Under the pieces are notes generated by a model. That model had not been told where the DNA came from, did no database searches, and worked only from the letters and a program-made list of their open reading frames with translations. Below, one piece after another: positions 16,701-25,222 of a stretch of 64,000 nucleotides of DNA. The stretch is from Granulosicoccus antarcticus IMCC3135. Its GTDB lineage: Bacteria > Pseudomonadota > Gammaproteobacteria > Granulosicoccales > Granulosicoccaceae. Position 1 is the stretch's first letter. Every line of letters starts with the position of its first letter. Location of the stretch: NCBI RefSeq assembly GCF_002215215.1, contig NZ_CP018632.1:124501-188500 (forward strand), written 5' to 3'. The position numbers and the translations under genes were made by a program.

Positions 16701-16749
16701 CTGTCAGCAACCTGAAGGCAGAAGAAAACTTTCTTCAGGTTGCTGACAG
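16701..16749. promoter_or_regulatory. Perfect 16-bp inverted repeat, candidate operator of the divergent redox/two-component region
   Basis: CTGTCAGCAACCTGAA (16701-16716) is repeated exactly in inverse at 16734-16749 with a 17-base centre. It sits between the divergent PepSY gene and response-regulator gene, about 50 bases before the latter's start. No T-run follows and both genes point away from it, so a terminator role is unlikely. Autoregulation by the adjacent OmpR-type regulator is the simplest reading. Confidence 0.6.
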
Positions 16750-16798
16750 GTAAATGCTATATCAATGGCGGCTGAGTTTTTCAGGAAAAACGTAACGC

Positions 16799-17467
16799 AT
16801 GCGCATACTGCTGGTAGAAGACAACGTTCAGCTGGGTGATGCAGTGCGTGAGCAGATGCTCAGTGACGGGCATGCGATCGATCACATGCTGAACCTGAAG
16901 GATGCAGGCGCCTGTCTGAGTACGACGGCCTACGATCTTGTTCTGCTGGACATGATGCTGCCTGACGGCAAGGGGCTGGTACTACTACAGAAGCTCAGGC
17001 AGAAAAAGGATATGACTCCTGTGATCATACTCACCGCCCTGGATCAGATCTCTGATCGCATTTCGGGGCTGAACGCGGGGGCGGATGATTATCTGGTCAA
17101 ACCGTTCGATCTTGCCGAGTTGTCGGCACGTGTCGGCGCTGTTGCCAGGCGTTATGCCGGCAATCCGAATCCTGTCGTAACTGTGGGTGATCTGCGGATT
17201 GACCTTGCTGCCCGGGAGTTACGCTGTAATGATCGTGTCGTCGATCTGACTCCGCGGGAATGGAGTCTGATGGAGGCCCTGGTGCAAAGGCCCAATCGAA
17301 CCGTGTCCAAGGCGAGTCTGGAAAACCGTTTATATGATCTGGGTGCTGAGGTTGAAAGTAATACGGTGGAGGTACATATCAGTCGCTTGCGCAAGAAAAT
17401 TGGCCGCGACCGGATTCAGACTGTGCGTGGTATCGGCTATCGTCTCGCCAATGGAACTCAGCCTTGA
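16799..17467 (+). CDS. OmpR/QseB-family response regulator
   Basis: A 222-residue response regulator. The receiver has the acidic pair LLVEDN, phospho-acceptor Asp51 (YDLVLLDMMLPDG) and the conserved Lys in DDYLVKPFDLAEL. The C-terminal winged HTH (LTPREWSLMEALVQRPNRTV, then VEVHISRLRKKIG and VRGIGYRL) is of OmpR/PhoB type, closest in pattern to QseB/PmrA. Its stop overlaps the TTG start of the sensor kinase gene. It faces the PepSY-cytochrome-thioredoxin operon and probably controls it. Confidence 0.93.
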   Translation: MRILLVEDNVQLGDAVREQMLSDGHAIDHMLNLKDAGACLSTTAYDLVLLDMMLPDGKGLVLLQKLRQKKDMTPVIILTALDQISDRISGLNAGADDYLVKPFDLAELSARVGAVARRYAGNPNPVVTVGDLRIDLAARELRCNDRVVDLTPREWSLMEALVQRPNRTVSKASLENRLYDLGAEVESNTVEVHISRLRKKIGRDRIQTVRGIGYRLANGTQP

Positions 17468-18969
17468 GCAGTATTCAGCGCAAGCTGAGTGTCAGTCTTG
17501 CGATAGGCATCACGCTGCTCTGGTTGCTGGCATCGGTGGTGTCGAGCCTGATCATTCATCATGAGCTCGAAGAAGCTGCTGATAGTGCTTTGCGGGTTAC
17601 GGCTCGACAGCTGCTTGCCATCGGAGCGGTAGCATCGGAGTTTTCAGTAGAATCCGAGGCCGTCACGGAGATGGATTCGAGGACGGTGTCCGGAACCAAA
17701 TCGAAACCCGAGTCTGGGTCCGGGACTGAGTCGCTGCGCACATTGCAACTCAGGAGGGCTCAGCAGGCTGAGCTGAGTGCTGGCGAAGGACGACGAATGG
17801 AAGAGGTTAAAGGCCTGTTGGGGTACGTTATCCGAGACGCTGGCGGTGCGGCACTCGTCATCGGTGGCAAGTTGCCGCAAACGTTATTGGTACAGAAGAT
17901 ACCTTCCGGTTTTTCCTCGATTGAAGGCTACCGGGTGTACATCGAACAGTCAGTGGTATCTCAACGTTCCATTCTCATAGCCGAGCCGTTGGAGCATCGC
18001 AATGAGATCAATCAGGGCGCCATTATCGTGCTTTCATTATCGTTGTTGCTGCTTATACCCTTGAGTCTGCTACTGGTCTGGTGGGTGGTACGTGGCAGCA
18101 TGCACGAGGTGGAATCCGTGCAACAGGACATCGAGAGTCGCGGCGGTAATGATCTGAGTGTTCTTGCTACGACCGATATGCCTCGAGAACTGGTGCCGAT
18201 CGTGGAGTCCGTGAATCGTCTGCTTGGTCGCTTGAGCCGGACACTGGAATCGGAGCGCAATTTCACCACCAACAGTGCGCATGAGTTGCGAACGCCCATT
18301 GCCAGTGCTCTGGCTCAGACTCAGCGACAGATCGCATCACTGCCGGATGGGACAGAGCGAGAACGTGCCAGAAGAATAGAGCAGACGCTACAAGAACTGG
18401 CCAGAACCTCGGAGAAGTTGATGCAACTGGCCAGAGCGGAATCAGGCTCGATGATCAATGATGTACCGACTAATGCGTTTCCGATCATCGAGTATCTGCT
18501 GGACGAATACAAATCCTTGCGGGTGGAAGCATCCAGGCTACAGCTTTATTGCATCACTGAGGCTCAGTTCCATACCGTACTGGACCCGGATGGGGTCGCG
18601 ATTTTGCTGCGTAATCTGATTGATAATGCGCTGAAGCATGGTGCGGCGAACAGCACGATAGAGGTCGTTGTGGACAGTGAGCCCAATGAAATACGGGTGA
18701 TTAACAGCGGGCCTGTGATTCCGGCTGCAGAGTTGCAGGGCTTGAAAGAGCGCTTCAAGCGTTACTCGTCCGGCACTGACGGCAATGGTGCCGAGGTGGC
18801 AGATCATGTGGACATCGGCCCGACGGGTTCCGGTCTGGGCTTGGCTATTGCCGAGACGATAGCCGGACATGCAGGCATCACACTGACGTTGCAGTCTCCT
18901 GCAAGAGGGCGATCTGACGGGTTTGAAGCCATCCTGTCGGCAGGCTGGCTTCAAACCACTAGAGCTTAA
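17464..18969 (+). CDS. Sensor histidine kinase (QseC-like)
   Basis: A 501-residue inner-membrane kinase. It has a transmembrane helix near residues 10-31, a periplasmic region up to about 183 and a second helix at 184-209. The H-box SAHELRTPIASAL has the phospho-acceptor His273, the N-box is LLRNLIDNALKHG, and the ATPase has a G-box GSGLGLAIAETIAGH. The periplasmic region contains an unusual low-complexity Ser/Glu/Thr/Gly stretch around residues 60-92. The TTG start overlaps the regulator stop (TTGA). Its stop overlaps the convergent tupA stop in the sequence TTAA. Confidence 0.92.
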   Translation: MSSIQRKLSVSLAIGITLLWLLASVVSSLIIHHELEEAADSALRVTARQLLAIGAVASEFSVESEAVTEMDSRTVSGTKSKPESGSGTESLRTLQLRRAQQAELSAGEGRRMEEVKGLLGYVIRDAGGAALVIGGKLPQTLLVQKIPSGFSSIEGYRVYIEQSVVSQRSILIAEPLEHRNEINQGAIIVLSLSLLLLIPLSLLLVWWVVRGSMHEVESVQQDIESRGGNDLSVLATTDMPRELVPIVESVNRLLGRLSRTLESERNFTTNSAHELRTPIASALAQTQRQIASLPDGTERERARRIEQTLQELARTSEKLMQLARAESGSMINDVPTNAFPIIEYLLDEYKSLRVEASRLQLYCITEAQFHTVLDPDGVAILLRNLIDNALKHGAANSTIEVVVDSEPNEIRVINSGPVIPAAELQGLKERFKRYSSGTDGNGAEVADHVDIGPTGSGLGLAIAETIAGHAGITLTLQSPARGRSDGFEAILSAGWLQTTRA

Positions 18970-19799
18970 TTATAGTTGGAGTTCGGGAAGAACAGCTGCT
19001 CTCCATCGATCTTGAAATCAGCGATGGCGTTCTGACCTGCTTTACCTATCAGCCAATCGATGAAAATCTGACCTTCTTTGGCTTTAACGTTCGCATGCTT
19101 GGCCGGGTTGACCAGAATCACCCCGTACTGATTGAACAGTCGCTCGTCTCCTTCTACAGCGATCTGGTAGTCACCCTTGTTGCCAAAGGCAATCCAGGTC
19201 GCTCGATCTGTCAGAACGTAGGCTGACATACCCGTACCGGCATTCAATGTGGCACCCATGCCTGATCCAGTCTCGCGATACCAATCGCCAGAGGCGGCTT
19301 GCGCATCCACATTGGCCATGTCCCACAATCTCAGTTCTGCCTTGTGAGTACCGGAATCATCACCTCTTGAGGCAAAAGTGGATTGGGTGTCTGCGATTGT
19401 TGCCATGGCAGCGGCGATGTCGGATCCGCCTGCGATACCCGCAGGGTCAGCGGCCGGACCCACCAGTACGAAGTCGTTGTACATGACATCGAAACGTTCA
19501 ACGCCCTGGCCTTCTTCGATGAATTTTTCTTCAGCAGGTTTGGCATGCACCAGCAGCACGTCACCATCGCCATTGGAGGCGTTCTTGATAGCCTGACCGG
19601 TGCCGACGGCAACCACACGAACATCAATGCCCGTTGATTCTGTGAATTGCGGCAGGATGACATCCAGCAAGCCTGAATTCTGGGTGGACGTTGTTGACTG
19701 AACAACGATGAACGGGTTCTCAGCATGGGCTGTACTCAAGCCTGAGACTGCCAAGGCGATGCCAAGCAGGACACTTTTGAGTGTTTTTTGCAGAAGCAT
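18966..19799 (-). CDS. tupA: Tungstate-type ABC transporter substrate-binding protein
   Basis: A 277-residue periplasmic binding protein from the chosen Met, which follows an AAGGAT element by about a dozen bases. The signal peptide is LLGIALAVSGLSTAHA. The TupA signature STTSTQNSGLLDVILPQF is followed by VGTGQAIKNASNGDGDVLLV, with DFVLVGP and SRGDDSGTHKAELRLW downstream. TupA proteins bind tungstate (sometimes molybdate). No tupB or tupC gene is present on either side in this window. The gene converges on the two-component kinase gene. Confidence 0.88.
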   Translation of the reverse strand: MLLQKTLKSVLLGIALAVSGLSTAHAENPFIVVQSTTSTQNSGLLDVILPQFTESTGIDVRVVAVGTGQAIKNASNGDGDVLLVHAKPAEEKFIEEGQGVERFDVMYNDFVLVGPAADPAGIAGGSDIAAAMATIADTQSTFASRGDDSGTHKAELRLWDMANVDAQAASGDWYRETGSGMGATLNAGTGMSAYVLTDRATWIAFGNKGDYQIAVEGDERLFNQYGVILVNPAKHANVKAKEGQIFIDWLIGKAGQNAIADFKIDGEQLFFPNSNYN

Positions 19800-19838
19800 G
19801 TTGTTTGTGTGATCCTTTTCGGTGTGTGAAGTAATTAT

Positions 19839-19858
19839 CACATCAAAAACACATCAAA
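19839..19858. promoter_or_regulatory. Direct repeat with 11-bp period upstream of tupA
   Basis: CACATCAAA occurs at 19839-19847 and again at 19850-19858, one helical turn apart, about 40 bases upstream of the chosen tupA start. Tandem half-sites with this spacing are typical of OmpR-family regulators, so control by the adjacent two-component system is possible. Confidence 0.35.
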
Positions 19859-19860
19859 CA

Positions 19861-19915
19861 ACAGTAAATACTGTCTTCAAGATGATCTGACGAATATTTT
19901 TTGTATGTCAGATCA
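19861..19915. promoter_or_regulatory. Two palindromes upstream of tupA
   Basis: ACAGTA-AA-TACTGT (19861-19874) is a compact dyad. TGATCTGAC (19883-19891) and GTCAGATCA (19907-19915) form a 9-bp inverted repeat with a 15-base AT-rich loop. They lie between tupA and the transporter remnant. The second could be a weak terminator of upstream minus-strand transcription or an operator. Confidence 0.4.
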
Positions 19916-20038
19916 CATTTATTTCGTTTTGGATGCCCAGCATCGAAGCCTGTGCATGTTCAGCGCAGGCTGAAATATTTCTAACTCGTTCTCAACGTAT
20001 GGCTATCTGTGCAGCCAAAGCCGTCCAGACTGGCAGTG

Positions 20039-20590
20039 TCACCAGGCCGATTGTCGAAGTGCGGCGCCCAGAGACAGCAGTACAACAGGGATGGCGGCAT
20101 CGGCAAGCCTGTCCAGAAAGCTGGACACCAATATGGGCGGTGAGGTGCCCATGAGACCGACTATCACACCCAGCAAGCTTGCCAGTAGAAACGGGTTGAG
20201 CGCGATCTCGCCCAGTTTTTGCCAGCGCGAATGCGACAGGCCATTGGTCATGGCCAGTACCGCGTAGAGATTAGCTATCGGTATCGCCAAGCCTACAATG
20301 ATGGCCATGATACCGACAGCTTCAGCGGGCAGAGCGGTGACTGCCACGAAGCCCAGAGCGGTATTGAAACGCCAGGCATTCTGGGATACGCCAGCTTTGT
20401 CGGATCGAGTGTCATTGCCCAGCGTTCTGACACACAAGGCCAGCAGCAGCCCCGCCGTTACCAGTACACAGGCCAGTAGGCCGATCAGCAGAAAGGAGTC
20501 CAGCTCGATGGGACGCTGCGAGGCAGCCATGAACAACAGGGCCGGGTAGAACAGGTAGTAGCAAAGCCAGTCAATCCCCAGCGAGAGCAC
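20039..20590 (-). pseudogene. Truncated AEC (auxin efflux carrier) family transporter
   Basis: The 183-residue frame covers only the middle of an AEC permease: YYLFYPALLFMAASQRPIEL through PIANLYAVLAMTNGL to IPVVLLSLGAALRQ. Intact members, such as the one at 45911-46792, are about 300 residues. The first helix and the last two or three helices are missing. An in-frame stop immediately precedes the possible GTG start. At the 3' end the frame stops soon after the LGAAL motif, and a hydrophobic stretch continues only briefly in another frame. Only 38 bases separate it from the aldehyde dehydrogenase gene. This looks like a decayed gene. Confidence 0.7.
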
Positions 20591-20628
20591 TCAGACAAGG
20601 TGTCTCGCTGGAGTCGATAGATCAGTTT

Positions 20629-22104
20629 TTAGCTGATACCACCGAGGCAGAGGTATTTCATTTCCAGATAATCATCGCAGCCGTGGTGTGAGCCTTCGTG
20701 ACCCTGACCTGACTGCTTGACACCGCCAAACGGTGCAACTTCGGTGGAAATAAGGCCAGTGTTGACGCCAACCATGCCGTATTCCAAAGCCTCGGCGACC
20801 TTCCATACCCGGTTCAGATCGTTGGCATAGAAATAGGAGGCCAGACCGAAGATTGTATCGTTGGCCTGTTCGATGACATCGTCCACGTCGTCGAATTTGA
20901 ATAAGGGAGCAACCGGCCCGAAGGTCTCTTCGGTAGCCACTTTCATGGACTTGTTCACGCCTGTGAGTACGGTGGGTTCGAAGAAAGTACGGCCAAGACT
21001 ATGCCGCTTGCCGCCGGTCAGGACGGTGGCACCGTGAGAGACGGCATCTGCAATATGATCTTCGACCTTCGCCAGTGCCTTGTCATCAATCAAGGGCCCT
21101 GCTGATACACCCTCTTCAAAGCCTTCACCCACTTTGATTTTGCTGACGGCTACCGCCAGTTTTTCGGCAAACTGATCATAAACAGCTGCCTGCACATAAA
21201 TGCGATTGGCGCAAACGCAGGTCTGGCCATTGTTGCGATACTTGGAAATCATGGCGCCCTCAACGGCGGCGTCGATATTGGCATCATCAAATACGATGAA
21301 AGGTGCATTACCGCCCAGCTCCATTGAGGTTCGCATGACCTGATCGGCAGCCTGTTTCATCAGAATGCGACCAACCGGGGTCGAGCCTGTGAAGGTCAGC
21401 TTGCGAACCTTGTGGTTTTCGCAGAATTCCTTGCCCATTTCAGAGGAGGAGGTTGACGGCAGAATGCTCAGCAAACCTTCCGGCAAGCCGGCTTCCTGCG
21501 CCAGCAAGGCAATAGCCAGTGCCGATAAGGGAGTTTCAGCGGCGGGTTTGGCAACAAACGCGCAACCGACGGCCAGTGCCGGTGCCATCTTGCGAGCGAT
21601 CATTGCATTAGGGAAGTTCCACGGCGTGATGGAGGAGACGACACCGATAGGCTGCTTGAGAACGATGATCCGCTTGTCGGCTTGATGCCCGGGGATGGTC
21701 TCGCCGTAGATACGCTTGGCCTCTTCTGCAAACCATTCAACAAAGCTTGCGCCATAGAGAATTTCGCCGCGGGCTTCTGCGAGGGGCTTACCCATTTCAG
21801 CCGTTAGAATGGCAGCCAGATCATCGGCGTTTTCGATCATCAGATCGTGCCACAGACGCAAGACAGCGCCGCGTTCCTTACCGGTTTTCGCAGCCCATGC
21901 TTTTTGTGCCACATAAGCGATGTCGATAGCCTGGCTGGCTTCTTCGCGACCGAAGTCCGGCAATGTGGCCAATACCTCGCCGGTGGCAGGGTTGGTGACG
22001 GAAAATTCCTTCTTGCTGCTGGATTGTGCAACCCAGTTGCCAGCAAGAAAACCTGCGGAACACAGCAAGTCCTTACGTTTCAGGAGTTTCTGAAGGTTAT
22101 TCAT
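20629..22104 (-). CDS. gabD: NAD(P)-dependent succinate-semialdehyde dehydrogenase-type aldehyde dehydrogenase
   Basis: A 491-residue aldehyde dehydrogenase. Cofactor segment ITPWNFPNAMIARKMAPALA, catalytic Glu in TSMELGGNAPFIVFDDA, and catalytic Cys in NNGQTCVCANRIYV. The second Cys two residues on is the redox-switch arrangement of GabD. The C-terminus PFGGVKQSGQGHEGSHHG and DYLEMKYLCLGG is GabD-like. It converts succinate semialdehyde to succinate at the end of the putrescine/GABA route. It diverges from the puuA-like gene, consistent with a putrescine catabolic unit. Other short-chain semialdehydes are possible substrates. Confidence 0.88.
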   Translation of the reverse strand: MNNLQKLLKRKDLLCSAGFLAGNWVAQSSSKKEFSVTNPATGEVLATLPDFGREEASQAIDIAYVAQKAWAAKTGKERGAVLRLWHDLMIENADDLAAILTAEMGKPLAEARGEILYGASFVEWFAEEAKRIYGETIPGHQADKRIIVLKQPIGVVSSITPWNFPNAMIARKMAPALAVGCAFVAKPAAETPLSALAIALLAQEAGLPEGLLSILPSTSSSEMGKEFCENHKVRKLTFTGSTPVGRILMKQAADQVMRTSMELGGNAPFIVFDDANIDAAVEGAMISKYRNNGQTCVCANRIYVQAAVYDQFAEKLAVAVSKIKVGEGFEEGVSAGPLIDDKALAKVEDHIADAVSHGATVLTGGKRHSLGRTFFEPTVLTGVNKSMKVATEETFGPVAPLFKFDDVDDVIEQANDTIFGLASYFYANDLNRVWKVAEALEYGMVGVNTGLISTEVAPFGGVKQSGQGHEGSHHGCDDYLEMKYLCLGGIS

Positions 22105-22456
22105 GAAAAAGACCTATACAACAGCATGGAGTGAGAAGAAATGAATCTGACTACGAAGCCTTACTTCGCCGATGACAGTTGTCCTTTCGTCTCGTGCGAG
22201 GTGCCAGTGCGCATCAGCGATTGAACAATCAGCCTACCAGAATGTGTCTGGAAGCGGCGTAGGAGCACATTATGCGAAAATTCTCTGGTCACGAGTAGAA
22301 CCAGTTGTCGAGTTTGTCTGGTTATTGCCAAGGCCTCAATCAATTGCCGCAGACACCTGTTCGCACTGAATTTATTATTTCAATTGAGTTTTAGTGCCTC
22401 TAAATACTATAGATTGCGGTTTCCGACTCTGTCTCATTTGACCCCCAGTACCCGCC
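22105..22456. promoter_or_regulatory. Divergent control region between gabD- and puuA-like genes
   Basis: These 352 bases hold no convincing gene; the short open frames are uncharacteristic. The segment must contain promoters for both directions. For the plus strand a candidate sigma-70 promoter is TTGAGT at 22384-22389 with TATAGA at 22408-22413 (18-base spacer), or TACTAT at 22405-22410 (15-base spacer). No clear dyad operator was found. Confidence 0.4.
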
Positions 22457-23812
22457 ATGCGAAAGCAACAGCAACTGAATTGGTTGCAAGAACAAAACGA
22501 CATCGAAAATGTCTTCGCCTGTATCTGTGATCTCAACGGCACCTTGCGTGGCAAGCGTGTTGATGTCGATCAGGCAGGCAAGATTCTCGATGGCAACATG
22601 CGTATGCCCTTGTCTCTGGCCGGCGTCGACATTTGGGGTGAGGACATCGAAAACAGCGAGCTGGTTTTCGAAACCGGTGATGCCGATGGCATCTGCCAGC
22701 CAACCGGGCGGGATATCGTACCGATCAACTGGACATCCAAGCCCACGGCTCTGATTCCCCTGTGGCTCTATGAAGAGAGCGGTGCGCCTTTTCCGGGTGA
22801 TCCGAGGCATGCATTGAACGATATCGTGCAGCGTTTCAAGGCACGTGGCCTGACACCGGTGGTTGCAACCGAACTTGAATTTTATCTGGTGGACCCATCG
22901 GAACAAGAACCACAACCACCCTTGTCACCCGTCACCGGCAAGCGTCTGGATTCCGACGGCGCCTTGTCGCTTGATGAGCTGGAGCATTTCGATGCCTTCC
23001 TCAATGATGTTTATGCGGCTTGCCATGCCCAGGGTATTCCTGCTGATACGGCTATCTCTGAGAACGGCGCCGGGCAATTTGAAATCAATATGCGCCATGT
23101 TGCTGACGCGGTACGTGCGGCTGATGATGCGGTACTGTTCAAGCGCCTGGTGCGTGGCATTGCCAGGCAACATGGGTTTGCCGCAACCTTCATGGCCAAG
23201 CCTTATGGGCTGCGTGCCGGCAATGGCTTCCATGTGCATTTCTCGATGGAAGACGAGGAGGGCAAGAACGTCTTTGACAATGGTGGTGAGCAGGGCACCG
23301 ACATCATGCTGAATGCGGTTGCCGGTCTGTTGCGCACCATGCAGGAAAACGCTCTGGCCTTTGCCCCGCACGAAAATTCCTTCCGACGCTTGCTGCCGGG
23401 CACTCATGCTCCATCCAGTGTGGGATGGGGTTATGAGAATCGTACCGTTGCGGTGCGTGTTCCCGGAGGTAACTTCAAGGCGCGTCGGATCGAACATCGG
23501 GTCGCCGGTGCGGATGCCAACCCCTACCTGGTGTTGACCAGCATATTGGGTGGTGCACTGTTGGGCATCGAAAATGGCTGGATGCCGACTGCCCCGATTA
23601 CGGGCGATGCTTATTCGATTGCCAAAGACTTACCGCACCTGCCGCTGGATTGGGCCTCTGCTATCGAAGCGTTTGCAACCGGATCGCATATTCGTTCGAT
23701 CTACCCACGACGTCTGCAGTCCATGCTGGTGGGCTGCAAGCGACAGGAGCAATTTCGCTTCAACCGTCATGTAACCGATTTTGAATATCACAGCTACCTG
23801 GAAACAGTCTGA
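22457..23812 (+). CDS. puuA: Glutamine-synthetase family enzyme, probable gamma-glutamylputrescine synthetase
   Basis: A 451-residue GS-fold ligase. Recognisable blocks: an N-terminal beta-grasp with CDLNGTLRGKRVD, VATELEFYLVDP, ENGAGQFEINM, FMAKPYGLRAGNGFHVHFS, the ATP-binding region FAPHENSFRRLLPGTHAP, and VRVPGGNFKARRIEHRVAGA. The pattern is that of PuuA/SpuI enzymes that ligate glutamate to putrescine or other amines, not biosynthetic GlnA. The stop overlaps the start of the next gene (TGATG), an FAD oxidase of the PuuB type, which strongly supports the putrescine assignment. Confidence 0.87.
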   Translation: MRKQQQLNWLQEQNDIENVFACICDLNGTLRGKRVDVDQAGKILDGNMRMPLSLAGVDIWGEDIENSELVFETGDADGICQPTGRDIVPINWTSKPTALIPLWLYEESGAPFPGDPRHALNDIVQRFKARGLTPVVATELEFYLVDPSEQEPQPPLSPVTGKRLDSDGALSLDELEHFDAFLNDVYAACHAQGIPADTAISENGAGQFEINMRHVADAVRAADDAVLFKRLVRGIARQHGFAATFMAKPYGLRAGNGFHVHFSMEDEEGKNVFDNGGEQGTDIMLNAVAGLLRTMQENALAFAPHENSFRRLLPGTHAPSSVGWGYENRTVAVRVPGGNFKARRIEHRVAGADANPYLVLTSILGGALLGIENGWMPTAPITGDAYSIAKDLPHLPLDWASAIEAFATGSHIRSIYPRRLQSMLVGCKRQEQFRFNRHVTDFEYHSYLETV

Positions 23813-25122
23813 TGAGTGCTGCTATTCATTCCTATGCCGGTAATGGCGAACACACTGGAAGCTACTACGCGGCATCCGCCAATCCTGCGCCGCACAGGCC
23901 TGAGTTGGAAGGTGATGTAGAAGTTGATATCTGCGTGGTGGGTGCCGGTTACAGCGGCCTGTCGACTGCCTTGCACCTGGTAGAGAAAGGCTATCAGGTA
24001 GCGATTGTGGAAGGAGCTCGGGTTGGCTGGGGAGCATCGGGACGCAATGGTGGTCAGATCGTCAACGGTCTGAATGCCAGTCTGCAAACCATCCGCAAGC
24101 GCTACGGTCAGGATACCGCTACCTTTGTTGCCGGCATGATGCAAGAGGGCGGCAGCATCATTCGCGAGCGTATCGCCACCTACGACATCCAGTGCGACCT
24201 GAAGGAGACCAATATCTTTGTAGGCCTGACCAGTGCACATATGCGTGAGCTGGATGAGCGGCGCTTGCTGTGGAAAAGCTACGGTATTGATAATCAGCGC
24301 CTGCTGGACGCCAACGAATTACGCGAGCATGTCGATTCAGACCTCTACAAGGGCGGATTGATTGATTACAGTGGCGGTCATATGCATCCCTTGAACCTGG
24401 CTTTGGGTGAGGCGCAGGCGTTTGAATCGCTAGGCGGCACTCTCTACGAAATGTCCCCAGTGACAGAGGTGGATACAAACGCGGCTAAACCGCTGGTTAA
24501 AACAGCTAAAGGTCAGGTGCGTTGTAAGACTCTGGTCCTGTGTGGCAACGCCTATCTGGGCGGTGTTGTGCCTGCTTTGACATCGCGGGTCATGCCGGTT
24601 TCCACGCAGGTCATGGCAACCGAGCCATTGAGTGAAGAGCTGGCGCGCTCATTGATACCCGGTGATGGCTGTGTCGAGGATATCCGGTACATTCTTGATT
24701 ATTACCGAATGTCAGCGGATCGCCGATTGCTGTTCGGTGGCGGTACTGTCTATGGTGGTGCAGACCCTGTTGATATCGAAGCCAAGCTGCGCGGTAACAT
24801 GCTCAAGGTTTTCCCTCAGCTCAACAGTGTCAAGGTGGACTATGCTTGGAGTGGTAACTTTGCGCTCTCGTTCAGTCGCGTGCCGCAGATGGGGCGCCTG
24901 GGTGACAACACATACTATGCTCATGGCTACAGTGGTCATGGTGTAACCGGCTCACATACTTTCGGGCGTATTCTGTCAGAAGCCATTGATGGTGATCTTT
25001 CACGATTTGATGTGTTTGCAGGCCTGCCCTGGTACCCCTTTCCAGGAGGGCGGGCGCTGAGGGTACCGTATTCGGTCATGGGGTCCTGGTGGTACGGTGT
25101 GCGTGATCGACTGGGCGTCTGA
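23812..25122 (+). CDS. puuB: FAD-dependent oxidoreductase, probable gamma-glutamylputrescine oxidase
   Basis: A 436-residue DAO-fold flavoprotein with N-terminal dinucleotide motif VVGAGYSGLSTALHL and the PuuB-type segment VGWGASGRNGGQIVNG. It also has IDYSGGHMHPLNLALGEAQA and a C-terminal HGYSGHGVTGSHTFGRI. It would oxidise gamma-glutamylputrescine to gamma-glutamyl-aminobutyraldehyde, releasing peroxide and ammonia. It is translationally coupled to the puuA-like gene. Genes for the next aldehyde dehydrogenase (PuuC) and hydrolase (PuuD) are not in the window, though the divergent GabD-type enzyme could act on an aldehyde of this route. Confidence 0.87.
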   Translation: MSAAIHSYAGNGEHTGSYYAASANPAPHRPELEGDVEVDICVVGAGYSGLSTALHLVEKGYQVAIVEGARVGWGASGRNGGQIVNGLNASLQTIRKRYGQDTATFVAGMMQEGGSIIRERIATYDIQCDLKETNIFVGLTSAHMRELDERRLLWKSYGIDNQRLLDANELREHVDSDLYKGGLIDYSGGHMHPLNLALGEAQAFESLGGTLYEMSPVTEVDTNAAKPLVKTAKGQVRCKTLVLCGNAYLGGVVPALTSRVMPVSTQVMATEPLSEELARSLIPGDGCVEDIRYILDYYRMSADRRLLFGGGTVYGGADPVDIEAKLRGNMLKVFPQLNSVKVDYAWSGNFALSFSRVPQMGRLGDNTYYAHGYSGHGVTGSHTFGRILSEAIDGDLSRFDVFAGLPWYPFPGGRALRVPYSVMGSWWYGVRDRLGV

Positions 25123-25222
25123 GGCTCAATGAGGTAATAGCTGTAGTACCATCGGTGTTTGATTGACTGGCGATGCCTTGCCGGCATTGTCGGCTTTCAT
25201 GACCACGACCATGATGATTGCC

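Noticed and set aside
22161-22369. Short open frames on both strands in the gabD-puuA gap
   Set aside because: About 60 codons each, no ribosome-binding site and no recognisable protein features; the segment is better explained as a control region.
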